Assembly (NCBI RefSeq): GCF_004795105.1
Contig: NZ_SSBL01000016.1
Span: 1-64,000 of the forward strand
Length of the DNA stretch: 64,000 nt
Source: Streptomyces sp. A0642
GTDB lineage: Bacteria; Actinomycetota; Actinomycetes; Streptomycetales; Streptomycetaceae
Direction: 5' to 3'
The stretch's first letter is position 1. Each line of letters begins with the position of its first letter. A model generated the notes under the pieces. It made no database searches, had not been told where the DNA came from, and saw only the letters and a list, made by a program, of their open reading frames with translations. The translations under genes and the position numbers were made by a program. This document shows, one piece after another, positions 51,966 through 60,959 of the stretch.

Positions 51966-52607
51966 TCATTCGGCGGGGAGCCGGGCGTAGTTGAGTACCT
52001 TTTCGCCCAGCAGGTCCTCGATGTCGTCGAGCAGGACGAGGGCGTCGCGGGACACCTCGGCGGCCTTGCGGCCCGCCACCATCTCGCCGCCGATGTACGC
52101 CATCAGCGTCGCGTGCACCCAGGAGAGCTGACCGGCCACCAGGGAGGCGGTCCGGTCCCCGGGCCCGCTCCCGCACTCCTCCCGAAGCGTTCCCTCCAGA
52201 TGCCGGAGGGCCTCCTGCTGGATGTGCCAGAGGCGGGCCTTGAGGCTGTCCGCGCCCTCGATGACCCGCATGAACCGCTCGTAGCCCTCCATCAGGCCGA
52301 CGGTGGGGGACACGCCCTCGACCTGGATGCGCAGTTCGCGCAGGACGGCGTCGGCCGCGGACTCGCCCCTGTCCCGGCCCCGGACGTACCGCGAGAGGCG
52401 GTCGACGACGCCCCGGCTGCGATCGAGGAAGAGGTCCTCCTTGGTCGGGAAGTAGTTGTAGACCGTGTTCACCGAGACGTCGGCGGCCCGGGCGATCTCG
52501 GCGATCGTGACCGCGTCGAATCCCCGCTCCAGGAAGAGACCGGTGGCCACGTCCGAGAGGTACTGCCTGGTCTGGCGCTTCTTGCGCTCCCTGAGTCCCT
52601 CAGCCAT
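51966..52607 (-). CDS. TetR-family regulator of adjacent ABC exporter
   Basis: A 213-residue TetR protein: KKRQTRQYLSDVATGLFLERG, then IAEIARAADVSVNTVYNYFPTKEDLF is the helix-turn-helix in two blocks. The C-terminal domain is helical with a typical ligand cavity. It is divergent from an ABC exporter pair with only 81 bp between start codons, so it most likely represses that pair and itself. The intergenic part is unusually AT-rich and contains TTGAA (52636-52640) and TTCAA (52662-52666) in inverted order plus the palindrome ATTGCAAT. Confidence 0.9.
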   Translation of the reverse strand: MAEGLRERKKRQTRQYLSDVATGLFLERGFDAVTIAEIARAADVSVNTVYNYFPTKEDLFLDRSRGVVDRLSRYVRGRDRGESAADAVLRELRIQVEGVSPTVGLMEGYERFMRVIEGADSLKARLWHIQQEALRHLEGTLREECGSGPGDRTASLVAGQLSWVHATLMAYIGGEMVAGRKAAEVSRDALVLLDDIEDLLGEKVLNYARLPAE

Positions 52608-52688
52608 GACCCCATCGTAGGACGCTCTGGGGTCCTTGAATATTTGGCGTCATTGCAATTTTTCAATCTGTCTGTTTTTGTGGTCGCT
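52608..52688. promoter_or_regulatory. TetR/ABC exporter divergent control region
   Basis: An 81-bp divergent region whose right half is AT-rich for this genome. It contains TTGAA and TTCAA in inverted order (52636-52640 and 52662-52666) and ATTGCAAT (52652-52659). These are candidate sites for the adjacent TetR regulator; no single strong palindrome exists. Confidence 0.4.
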
Positions 52689-53471
52689 ATGCCAATCATC
52701 AGCACCGCCGGGCTGGCCCGGACGTTCGACACCAAGGCCGGCCCGGTGGAGGCCGTCCGCTCGATCGATCTGACCGTCGCGACCGGCGAGATCGTCGGCC
52801 TCCTCGGCCCCAACGGCGCGGGCAAGACCACCACCCTGCGCATGCTCACGACCCTGCTCGCCCCCACCGGCGGAGCCGCCACCGTCGCGGGCTGCGACCT
52901 GATCGCGAACCCGGCGGGCGTACGCAGGAAGTGCGGGTACGTCGCTCAGTCCGGCGGCGTGGACCCCCACATCACCGTGCGGGAGGAGCTCGTCACCCAG
53001 GGCCGGATGTACCGGCTCGCCAGGACCGAAGCGGTCGCCCGGGCCGTCGAGCTGGCCGGGGACCTGGGCCTGTCGGACCTGCTGGACCGCAGGACGCTCA
53101 CGCTCTCCGGAGGACAGCGGCGGCGGCTCGACCTCGCGATGGGGCTCACCCACCGCCCGGCCGTGCTCTTCCTCGACGAGCCGACCACGGGCCTCGACCC
53201 GGGCAGCCGCGCCGATCTGTGGCAACTGGTGCGCGGGCTGCGCGACACGTACGGCACGACCGTCGTGCTCACCACCCATTACCTCGACGAAGCCGACGCG
53301 CTGGCCGACCGGCTCGTCGTGGTCGACGGCGGCCTGGTCGTGGCCGAGGGCACGCCGGCCGCGCTGAAGAGCCGCTACGCGGGCTCGTCCACCGCCTCCC
53401 TCCAGGACGCCTTCCTGGCGATCACCGGCCGCTCCCCCGCCTCCGCCGACGCCACTCCCGTCGCCGTCTAG
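52689..53471 (+). CDS. DrrA-type ABC exporter ATP-binding protein
   Basis: A 260-residue ATPase of a DrrAB-like exporter: Walker A GPNGAGKTT, the Q-loop GYVAQSGGVD, signature LSGGQRRRLDLAMG, Walker B VLFLDEPTTGLDPGS and TTHYLDEADALADR with the switch histidine. It lacks the longer C-terminal domain of some DrrA proteins. ATG at 52689. The permease starts 12 bp after its stop, and a TetR gene lies divergently upstream, an arrangement typical of drug or lipid export. Confidence 0.93.
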   Translation: MPIISTAGLARTFDTKAGPVEAVRSIDLTVATGEIVGLLGPNGAGKTTTLRMLTTLLAPTGGAATVAGCDLIANPAGVRRKCGYVAQSGGVDPHITVREELVTQGRMYRLARTEAVARAVELAGDLGLSDLLDRRTLTLSGGQRRRLDLAMGLTHRPAVLFLDEPTTGLDPGSRADLWQLVRGLRDTYGTTVVLTTHYLDEADALADRLVVVDGGLVVAEGTPAALKSRYAGSSTASLQDAFLAITGRSPASADATPVAV

Positions 53472-53483
53472 GAAACGAGTCCC

Positions 53484-54233
53484 ATGCTTCTCCACGACAC
53501 CGGAATCATCTTCGGCCGGTACGTCCGCCAGACCCTGCGCTCGAAGTTCCAGATCCTCTTCGGCGTCCTCATGCCGCTGCTGTACCTGCTCTTCTTCGGC
53601 CCGCTGCTCACCGGGCTCCCGCTCGGCCCGTCCGGTGATTCCTGGCAGATCCTGGTCCCCGGGCTGCTGCTCCAGCTCGGCCTGTTCGGGGCCTCGTTCG
53701 CCGGTTTCGCCCTCATCATCGACAAGTCGACCGGCGTCGTGGAACGGATGCGGGTCACCCCGGTCAGCCGGATGGCGCTGCTCCTGGGCCGGGTGCTGCG
53801 CGATGCGCTGCTGTTCATGTTCCAGGCGGTGCTGCTGGTCCTGGCCGCCCTGCTCATGGGGTTGCGCGCCCCGCTGCCCGGCGTCCTGATCGGCTTCGCG
53901 TTCGTGGGTCTCCTGACGGTCTCGCTGGCCTCGCTGTCGTACGCCCTGGCCATGAAGGTCAGTACGCCGCAGGGGTTCGGCCCCCTGGTCAACGCGGTCA
54001 CGATGCCGGCCATGCTGCTCTCCGGGCTGATGCTGCCGATGAGCCTGGGCCCGGGATGGCTGGACGTGCTGTCGCACCTCACACCGTTCCGCTACCTCGT
54101 CGACGCGGTACGGGACGCGTACGTGGGCTCGTACGCCACCGCGCACATGCTGTACGGCGTCCTGGTCGCCCTCGGATGCGCGGCACTGGCCGTGACAGTG
54201 GGCACACGCGTCTTCCGCGGGGCCGGTGCGTAA
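53484..54233 (+). CDS. DrrB-type ABC-2 permease
   Basis: A 249-residue membrane protein with six helices, starting GIIFGRYVRQTLRSKFQILF and containing the ABC-2 signature region with MLLSGLMLPMSLGPGWLDVLSHLTPFRYLVDAVRD broken over two helices near residue 185-215. It partners with the DrrA-type ATPase just upstream. It ends 13 bp before the cobalamin adenosyltransferase gene, which may therefore be transcribed together with it. The substrate is unknown. Confidence 0.92.
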   Translation: MLLHDTGIIFGRYVRQTLRSKFQILFGVLMPLLYLLFFGPLLTGLPLGPSGDSWQILVPGLLLQLGLFGASFAGFALIIDKSTGVVERMRVTPVSRMALLLGRVLRDALLFMFQAVLLVLAALLMGLRAPLPGVLIGFAFVGLLTVSLASLSYALAMKVSTPQGFGPLVNAVTMPAMLLSGLMLPMSLGPGWLDVLSHLTPFRYLVDAVRDAYVGSYATAHMLYGVLVALGCAALAVTVGTRVFRGAGA

Positions 54234-54246
54234 CTAGGCTGACCGC

Positions 54247-54819
54247 ATGGTCAACCTGACACGCATCTACACCCGCACCGGCGACACGGGCACCACCGCC
54301 CTCGGCGACATGAGCCGGACCGCCAAGACCGATCTGCGGATCTCCGCGTACGCCGACGCCAACGAGGCCAACGCGGTCATCGGCACGGCGATCGCGCTCG
54401 GGCAGCTGAGCGAGGACGTCGTCAAGGTCCTCGTCCGGGTGCAGAACGACCTGTTCGACGTGGGCGCGGACCTGTCGACTCCGGTCGTCGAGTCGCCGAA
54501 GTACCCGCCGCTGCGGGTCGAGCAGTCGTACGTCGACAAGCTGGAGGCGGACTGCGACCACTTCCTGGAGCAGACCGAGAAGCTCCGCAGCTTCATCCTG
54601 CCGGGCGGCACCCCGGGCGCGGCGCTGCTGCACCAGGCGTGCACGGTCGTCCGGCGCGCGGAGCGGTCCACCTGGGCGGCGCTGGAGGTGCACGGCGACG
54701 TGATGAACGCGCTGACGGCGACCTATCTCAACCGGCTCTCGGACCTGCTCTTCATCCTCGCCCGGGTGGCGAACAAGGAGGTCGGCGACGTGCTGTGGGT
54801 GCCGGGCGGCGACCGCTGA
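54247..54819 (+). CDS. PduO-type cob(I)alamin adenosyltransferase
   Basis: A 190-residue enzyme making adenosylcobalamin from cob(I)alamin and ATP. The ATP-binding N-terminus RIYTRTGDTGTTALG and the second ATP motif VVRRAERSTW are intact; the protein forms the five-helix bundle trimer of this class. It supplies the cofactor for mutases such as IcmA, with MeaB as the gatekeeper. It starts 13 bp after the ABC permease gene, so it may be co-transcribed. No B12 riboswitch is visible upstream. Confidence 0.93.
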   Translation: MVNLTRIYTRTGDTGTTALGDMSRTAKTDLRISAYADANEANAVIGTAIALGQLSEDVVKVLVRVQNDLFDVGADLSTPVVESPKYPPLRVEQSYVDKLEADCDHFLEQTEKLRSFILPGGTPGAALLHQACTVVRRAERSTWAALEVHGDVMNALTATYLNRLSDLLFILARVANKEVGDVLWVPGGDR

Positions 54820-54841
54820 CCGGGCCCGCACAGGGTCTCCC

Positions 54842-54906
54842 GCGGGTCCTCGCCCGCGGGCGGCCCCGGCATCCAGCGGGTCCTCACCCCGCGGGCGGCC
54901 CCGGCA
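54842..54906. repeat. Tandem duplication at converging gene ends
   Basis: GCGGGTCCTCGCCCGCGGGC, with its continuation to 54871, is repeated with two changes from 54876 to 54906. The second copy covers the stop codon and last residues (VPGPPAG) of the downstream minus-strand gene; the first copy lies outside it. Confidence 0.6.
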
Positions 54907-55456
54907 CGTGCTTCGTGTCGCCCGCGGGAGCCCGCTTCGGGAAGAGCGTGTAGCTCCCCGCGATCACCAGGTTGAGCCCGAGCAGGAACAGCATCCTCTC
55001 CTGCCAAGCCCGCAGCGAAGCCGTGTCCCCGTCTCCGCCCACGTACCAGACCGCCGCCTGCAACAGGGCCAGCGCCGTCACCGAGGCCACCGTCCACCGC
55101 CTGGCCACCCGCCACTCGTGCACGGCCCGCGCCCTCCCGTAGTTCGGCGGCTTCACCGGCGGCGGGCCGCCCGCGAAGCGGTGGGCGACCCGGGCGTCGA
55201 TCCACTTGATGGTGGAATGACCGAGGCCCAGCGTGAAGCCGATGTAGACGGCGGCCAACCCGTGCTTCCAGTCCGGGTCGGCGCCGTTCTTCAGGTCGAC
55301 GGCCGTCACCACCAGCAGCACGACCTCCAGCAGCGGCTCGCACAGCAGCACGGCGGCGCCCATGCGCGGCTTCTTCGCCGCGTAGCGCAGCGCGAGCCCG
55401 GCGGCCAGCAGCACCCAGAAGCCGATCTCGCAGAGAACGATCAGTGTGACGATCAC
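54884..55456 (-). CDS. Hypothetical integral membrane protein
   Basis: A 190-residue protein with about four helices: VIVTLIVLCEIGFWVLL, GAAVLLCEPLLEVVLLVVTAV, a segment near SVTALALLQAAVWYV, and MLFLLGLNLVIAGSYTL. The loop LKNGADPDWKHGLAAVYIG is distinctive. GTG at 55456 has AAAGGAGA 6 nt upstream. It is divergent from the NarL-type kinase gene and could be a target of that system, which is inference from position. I do not recognise a family with a known function. Confidence 0.8.
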   Translation of the reverse strand: MIVTLIVLCEIGFWVLLAAGLALRYAAKKPRMGAAVLLCEPLLEVVLLVVTAVDLKNGADPDWKHGLAAVYIGFTLGLGHSTIKWIDARVAHRFAGGPPPVKPPNYGRARAVHEWRVARRWTVASVTALALLQAAVWYVGGDGDTASLRAWQERMLFLLGLNLVIAGSYTLFPKRAPAGDTKHVPGPPAG

Positions 55457-55592
55457 GGTCCGTCTCCTTTCCCTCCCTTCCAGCGTCGCGGCCCCGCCGT
55501 CCCGGATCATCGGCCCCGTTGACGAAAGGCCACTGCATCCTTCGATGTAGTGCCGCCTCGCTCCCGGTACGGACGTGGGCCGCGGACCGGAC

Positions 55593-56825
55593 GTGTTGGA
55601 TGGGAGGGTGTTCTCACCGGCCACCCGCCTCCGCCGCCCGGCCCGCCCCCACCCCGGCGACGTCCTCATCGCGGTCGTCGGGCTGCTCGGCGGAGCGGTC
55701 CTCGCGCTGCTCGGTCTGCACATGCAGACGGGCCGGCTCTTCGACCCGCCCTGGCTCCCCCTCATCCCGCTCGCCGTGGTCTCGGGGGCCGAGCTGCTGC
55801 GCCGGAGCGCCCCCCAGACGGCGCTGGTCGTCGGCACGTTCGCCCTCGTCGCCGACCAGTTCACCCCGGGGAACCTGGCGACCGTGCTGATGTACACCGA
55901 CCTCATGTACGCGGCCGTGCTGTACGGGACCCCGGCGGCAGCCCGCCGCATCCCGGTGACCACGTTCCTGATCACGGTCGGTGTCACCATCGGCTTCCTC
56001 GCCTGGCTCCGCGACGCCGAGGCCGTGCTCATCGGCATCGTCACCGGGCTGGTCTCGTTCGCGCCCGCGCTCACCGGCGTCAGCGTGCGCAACCACCGCG
56101 ACGCCGCGGAGACCGCCCGGCTGCGCGCCGATCAGACCGCCCTGCTGGCCGAGATGGACCGCGTACAGGCGGTGACCGCCGAACGCGCCCGGATGGCACG
56201 CGAACTGCACGACATGGTCGCCAACCACCTCTCCGCCATCGCCATTCACTCCACCGCCGCGCTCTCCATCGACGATCCGGCGACGTCCCGCGACGCCCTC
56301 GGCGTCATCCGCGAGAACAGCGTCGACGGTCTGGCCGAAATGCGCCGTCTGATCGGGCTGTTGCGCACCGGCGCGCGGGACGCGGTGCCGAGCAGCTCGC
56401 CGACACTGGCCTCGCTGGACGCCCTCGTCGAGCAGCATCGTACGAACGCCGCGTCCAGCGGACTGACCTGCACTCTGGACGACGCCCGCACCGATTCCGG
56501 CCGGCTGCCCGCCCCCGTCGAGCTGGCTGCGTACCGCATCGTCCAGGAGTCCCTCACCAACGCGCTCAAGCACGCCGCGCCCGGACCGGTCACGGTACGG
56601 CTGGGGCAGACGGGAGAGCTGCTGACGGTGGAGGTGGCCAGCGTCCTCGGGGACCGGCCGGGGCCCCGCGCGCCGGGGTCGGGGGCCGGGCTGATCGGGA
56701 TGCGGGAGCGCGTCGCGCTGCTCGGCGGGGAGTTCGAGGCGGGCCCGGCGCCCCCGGACGACGGGCGGAAGATCTGGCGGGTACGGGCCCACCTGCCCGT
56801 GACGGAAGGAAGCGTGAGGGAATGA
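55593..56825 (+). CDS. NarL-class sensor histidine kinase
   Basis: A kinase of about 410 residues with four to five transmembrane helices in the first 170 residues and no large extracellular domain, so it senses in or at the membrane. The HisKA_3 H-box is ERARMARELHDMVANHLSAI. The ATPase domain has VQESLTNALKHA and ends GAGLIGMRERVALLGG. The start is uncertain: GTG at 55593 or GTG at 55575 fit, and no good ribosome site is visible. Its stop overlaps the regulator's ATG. It pairs with the LuxR-type regulator downstream. Confidence 0.85.
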   Translation: MLDGRVFSPATRLRRPARPHPGDVLIAVVGLLGGAVLALLGLHMQTGRLFDPPWLPLIPLAVVSGAELLRRSAPQTALVVGTFALVADQFTPGNLATVLMYTDLMYAAVLYGTPAAARRIPVTTFLITVGVTIGFLAWLRDAEAVLIGIVTGLVSFAPALTGVSVRNHRDAAETARLRADQTALLAEMDRVQAVTAERARMARELHDMVANHLSAIAIHSTAALSIDDPATSRDALGVIRENSVDGLAEMRRLIGLLRTGARDAVPSSSPTLASLDALVEQHRTNAASSGLTCTLDDARTDSGRLPAPVELAAYRIVQESLTNALKHAAPGPVTVRLGQTGELLTVEVASVLGDRPGPRAPGSGAGLIGMRERVALLGGEFEAGPAPPDDGRKIWRVRAHLPVTEGSVRE

Positions 56826-57472
56826 CGATCCGGGTTCTGGTGGCCGAGGACCAGTCGGCCGTACGGGCGGGGCTGGTGCTCATCCTGGGCAGCGCACCGG
56901 ACATCGAGGTCGTCGCGGAGGCGGGCGATGGCGAGGAGGCCGTCAAGCTGGCCCGCGAACTGCGCCCGGATCTGGTGCTGATGGACATCCAGATGCCCCG
57001 GCTCGACGGGGTTTCCGCGACGAAGCAGGTGGTCGCGGAGGGGCTGGCGGACGTCCTGGTGCTGACGACGTTCGACCTGGACGCGTACGTGTTCGGCGCG
57101 CTGCGGGCGGGGGCGTCGGGCTTCCTGCTGAAGGACACCGAGGCGCGCGGGCTGATCGAGGCGGTCCGTACGGTGGCGCGCGGCGAGGGCCTGATCGCCC
57201 CGTCGGTGACGCGCCGGCTGATCGCGGAGTTCGCCGGGACCGCCGCGGCCGCGCAGTCGGCCAGTGCCGACCGGGCGGTGCTGGACGCGCTCACCCGGCG
57301 TGAGCGCGAGGTGCTCGGCTGTCTCGGGGAGGGCATGGCGAACGCGGAGATCGCGGTCCGGCTGTCGATGGCCGAGGCGACGGTGAAGACGCACGTCAGC
57401 CGGTTGCTGGGGAAGCTGGGGCTGCGCAGCCGGGTCCAGGCGGCGGTCCTGGCGCAGGAGTTGGGCGTCTGA
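56822..57472 (+). CDS. NarL/LuxR-family response regulator
   Basis: A 216-residue regulator: receiver with VAEDQSAVRAG, phosphoacceptor Asp in DLVLMDIQMPRLDG and Lys in LLKDTEARG, then a LuxR DNA-binding domain: LTRREREVLGCLGEGMANAEIA with VKTHVSRLLGKLGLRSR. ATG overlaps the kinase stop (ATGA). It ends 180 bp before chiC. A similar system next to chitinase genes is known in streptomycetes for chitinase control, but here the position alone does not prove that. Confidence 0.92.
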   Translation: MTIRVLVAEDQSAVRAGLVLILGSAPDIEVVAEAGDGEEAVKLARELRPDLVLMDIQMPRLDGVSATKQVVAEGLADVLVLTTFDLDAYVFGALRAGASGFLLKDTEARGLIEAVRTVARGEGLIAPSVTRRLIAEFAGTAAAAQSASADRAVLDALTRREREVLGCLGEGMANAEIAVRLSMAEATVKTHVSRLLGKLGLRSRVQAAVLAQELGV

Positions 57473-57498
57473 GGTTTATCCGGGCACGACTCCGAACT

Positions 57499-57541
57499 TT
57501 GGTCTGGACCTCTTGACGATTGGTCCAGACCTTCCTAATCT
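57499..57541 (+). promoter_or_regulatory. chiC promoter with two DasR-like sites
   Basis: TTGACG (57513-57518) and TAATCT (57536-57541) have the ideal 17-bp spacing. Two 13-bp sites overlap the promoter: TTGGTCTGGACCT (57499-57511) and TTGGTCCAGACCT (57520-57532), 21 bp apart. Such direct repeats are a known feature of streptomycete chitinase promoters and match the DasR (GlcNAc-sensing GntR) site. Confidence 0.85.
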
Positions 57542-57654
57542 CACCGAGCACACTGCGGTGAGCCCGCCATGACAAGCCGGGCTCTGGGCGGCGCAGGGTT
57601 TGCAGTCCACGGATCACCCCCCATATCTGGCCGGACCTCACCCGAGGAGCACCG

Positions 57655-59532
<1,878 letters not shown>

Positions 59533-59573
59533 TCCCGGCCGCACAGCTCGTCGCGTAACCCCCCGGAAAAAGC

Positions 59574-59612
59574 ACCGGGGAGACAGGTCCGCCCCCTGTC
59601 TCCCCGGTTTTC
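59574..59612 (+). terminator. Terminator of chiC
   Basis: A perfect 14-bp stem (59574-59587 with 59595-59608), 7-nt loop, followed by TTTT: a clear factor-independent terminator 41 bp after the stop codon. Confidence 0.9.
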
Positions 59613-59630
59613 GTCTGTCCCGCGGCCGCA

Positions 59631-59891
59631 GGCCACGTGGGCCCTCCCCCGGACGCAGTCCGGGGGCCCCAACCAGCGACAGCCCTCTGCTCAGGCCACA
59701 TCGACTCTCCCCCAGACTCCGTCCGGGGGGACCCCCAACCAGCGACAGCCCTCTGTTCAGGCCACATTGACTCTCCCCCAGACTCCGTCCGGGGGGACCC
59801 CCAACCAGCGACAGCCTTCTATTCAGGCCACATCGACTCTCCCCCAGACTCCGTCCGGGGGGACCCCCAACCAGCGACAGCCCTCTGCTCA
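59631..59891. repeat. 66-bp tandem repeat array (VNTR), four copies
   Basis: Four head-to-tail units begin at 59631 (63 bp, diverged), 59694, 59760 and 59826 (66 bp each, nearly identical), followed by a partial fifth at 59892 that lies in the DUF2550 gene. Each unit reads GGCCACATTGACTCTCCCCC, then a stem of CCCCC/GGGGG around AGACTCCGTCC, then CAACCAGCGACAGCCCTCTG. The unit length is a multiple of three, but no start or gene context suggests a protein. Confidence 0.9.
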
Positions 59892-60335
59892 GGCCACATT
59901 GACTCGCTGGCCGGGCGGGGCTGCCTCCAGCCAGGCGAGGAATCCGGTGAGAGCGTCCTCGGTCATCGCTAGCTCCAGGCGGGTCTCCCGGTGGAGGCAG
60001 CCGAGGATGACGGCGTCGGAGAGCAGCGCGAGCTCCTCCTCGCCCTCGGGCAGCCGGCGGGCGACCACCTCGATCGAGGCGCGCTCCAGCACCCGGCGGG
60101 GTCGCGGGGAGTAGCTGAAGACCCGGAACCAGTTCAGCTTGTCGCCGCTGTACCGGGCGACTCCGTAGACCCAGCCCTTGCCCGAGAGATCGGGCTCCGC
60201 CGGCACGTCCCACCGCAGGCTGCAGTCGAAGGTCCCGCCGGAGCGCTGAATCAGCCGCCGGCGCAGACCGAAGACGAAGAGCCCCAACAGGACCAGTGCG
60301 ACGACGAGCCCGCCCACCCACAGCGCGAGGACCAT
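59889..60335 (-). CDS. DUF2550 membrane-anchored protein
   Basis: A 148-residue protein with one N-terminal transmembrane helix (VLALWVGGLVVALVLLGLFVF), then a basic stretch GLRRRLIQRSGG and a beta-rich soluble domain (FDCSLRWDVP, GWVYGVARYSGDKLNWFRVF). This matches DUF2550, an actinobacterial family regularly found after atpC. ATG at 60335 follows GAGGAGG by 9 nt. The last codons and stop are the first bases of the tandem-repeat unit, so the array may have begun by duplication of its 3' end. Function unknown. Confidence 0.87.
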   Translation of the reverse strand: MVLALWVGGLVVALVLLGLFVFGLRRRLIQRSGGTFDCSLRWDVPAEPDLSGKGWVYGVARYSGDKLNWFRVFSYSPRPRRVLERASIEVVARRLPEGEEELALLSDAVILGCLHRETRLELAMTEDALTGFLAWLEAAPPGQRVNVA

Positions 60336-60401
60336 CTCCACCGACCTCCTCGCGTCATCGAGTAAACGGATACCGCACGAACCGCACCTGCACCTGCATC
60401 G

Positions 60402-60453
60402 CCTCAGCCGCGACACGGTCTGGAGAGGTCTCCAGCTCGGGCCGCGGCTGAGG
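60402..60453 (-). terminator. Branched hairpin after atpC
   Basis: CCTCAGCCGCG (60402-60412) pairs with CGCGGCTGAGG (60443-60453). Inside it CTGGAGA (60420-60426) pairs with TCTCCAG (60429-60435) around GG. The two nested stems lie 22 bp after the atpC stop and before the DUF2550 gene, probably ending or weakening atp operon transcription. Confidence 0.65.
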
Positions 60454-60475
60454 GTAAAGCCGTTTCGCGGGGTGG

Positions 60476-60850
60476 CTAGTGAACCGCCACCGCACGCAGT
60501 CGCACATCGGCGCGGCGCTCGGCAGCGCTGTCCGTGTCCGACTTCGCACGCTCGAACGCACGCTCCGCGCGCTCGACATCGATCTCGTCCGCCAGCTCGG
60601 CGATCTCCGCCAGGAGCGACAGCTTGTCGTCCGCGAAGGAGATGAAACCGCCGTGCACGGCGGCGACGACAGTGGAGCCGTCGCTCGTACGGATCGTCAC
60701 CGGGCCCGATTCCAGCACACCCAGGAGCGGCTGGTGACCGGGCATGACGCCGATGTCGCCGGACGTGGTACGTGCGACAACGAGGGTGGCCTCGCCGGAC
60801 CAGACACTGCGGTCCGCGGCGACCAGCTCGACATGCAGCTCAGCAGCCAA
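60476..60850 (-). CDS. atpC: ATP synthase F1 subunit epsilon
   Basis: A 124-residue subunit that connects the rotor to the F0 ring and limits ATP hydrolysis. The N-terminal beta sandwich (AELHVELVAADRSVWSGEA, GDIGVMPGHQPLLGVL) and the C-terminal helical hairpin (EIAELADEIDVERAERAFERA) are present. TTG start with GAGGAG upstream. It is the last gene of the atp operon, 109 bp after atpD. Confidence 0.97.
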   Translation of the reverse strand: MAAELHVELVAADRSVWSGEATLVVARTTSGDIGVMPGHQPLLGVLESGPVTIRTSDGSTVVAAVHGGFISFADDKLSLLAEIAELADEIDVERAERAFERAKSDTDSAAERRADVRLRAVAVH

Positions 60851-60959
60851 GGGTGGCTCCTCGGGTCACCACCCGGCGGTCGTGCCGGGTGTTGGGTCAA
60901 TTCTACGGGGCGTGGTGAGGGGGGCGGGACACACCCACCCCCCTCGGTGAGCCGGAGGC

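Noticed and set aside
54234..54246. Cobalamin riboswitch before the adenosyltransferase gene
   Set aside because: Only 13 bp separate it from the permease gene and no B12-box is visible there or upstream of icmA.
59631..59906. Possible CRISPR array
   Set aside because: Units are contiguous 66-bp copies without unique spacers and no cas genes are nearby.
59637..59972. Repeat protein encoded by the 66-bp array
   Set aside because: The 22-residue repeat in one frame is a by-product of a unit length divisible by three; there is no ribosome site, and hairpins fill each unit.
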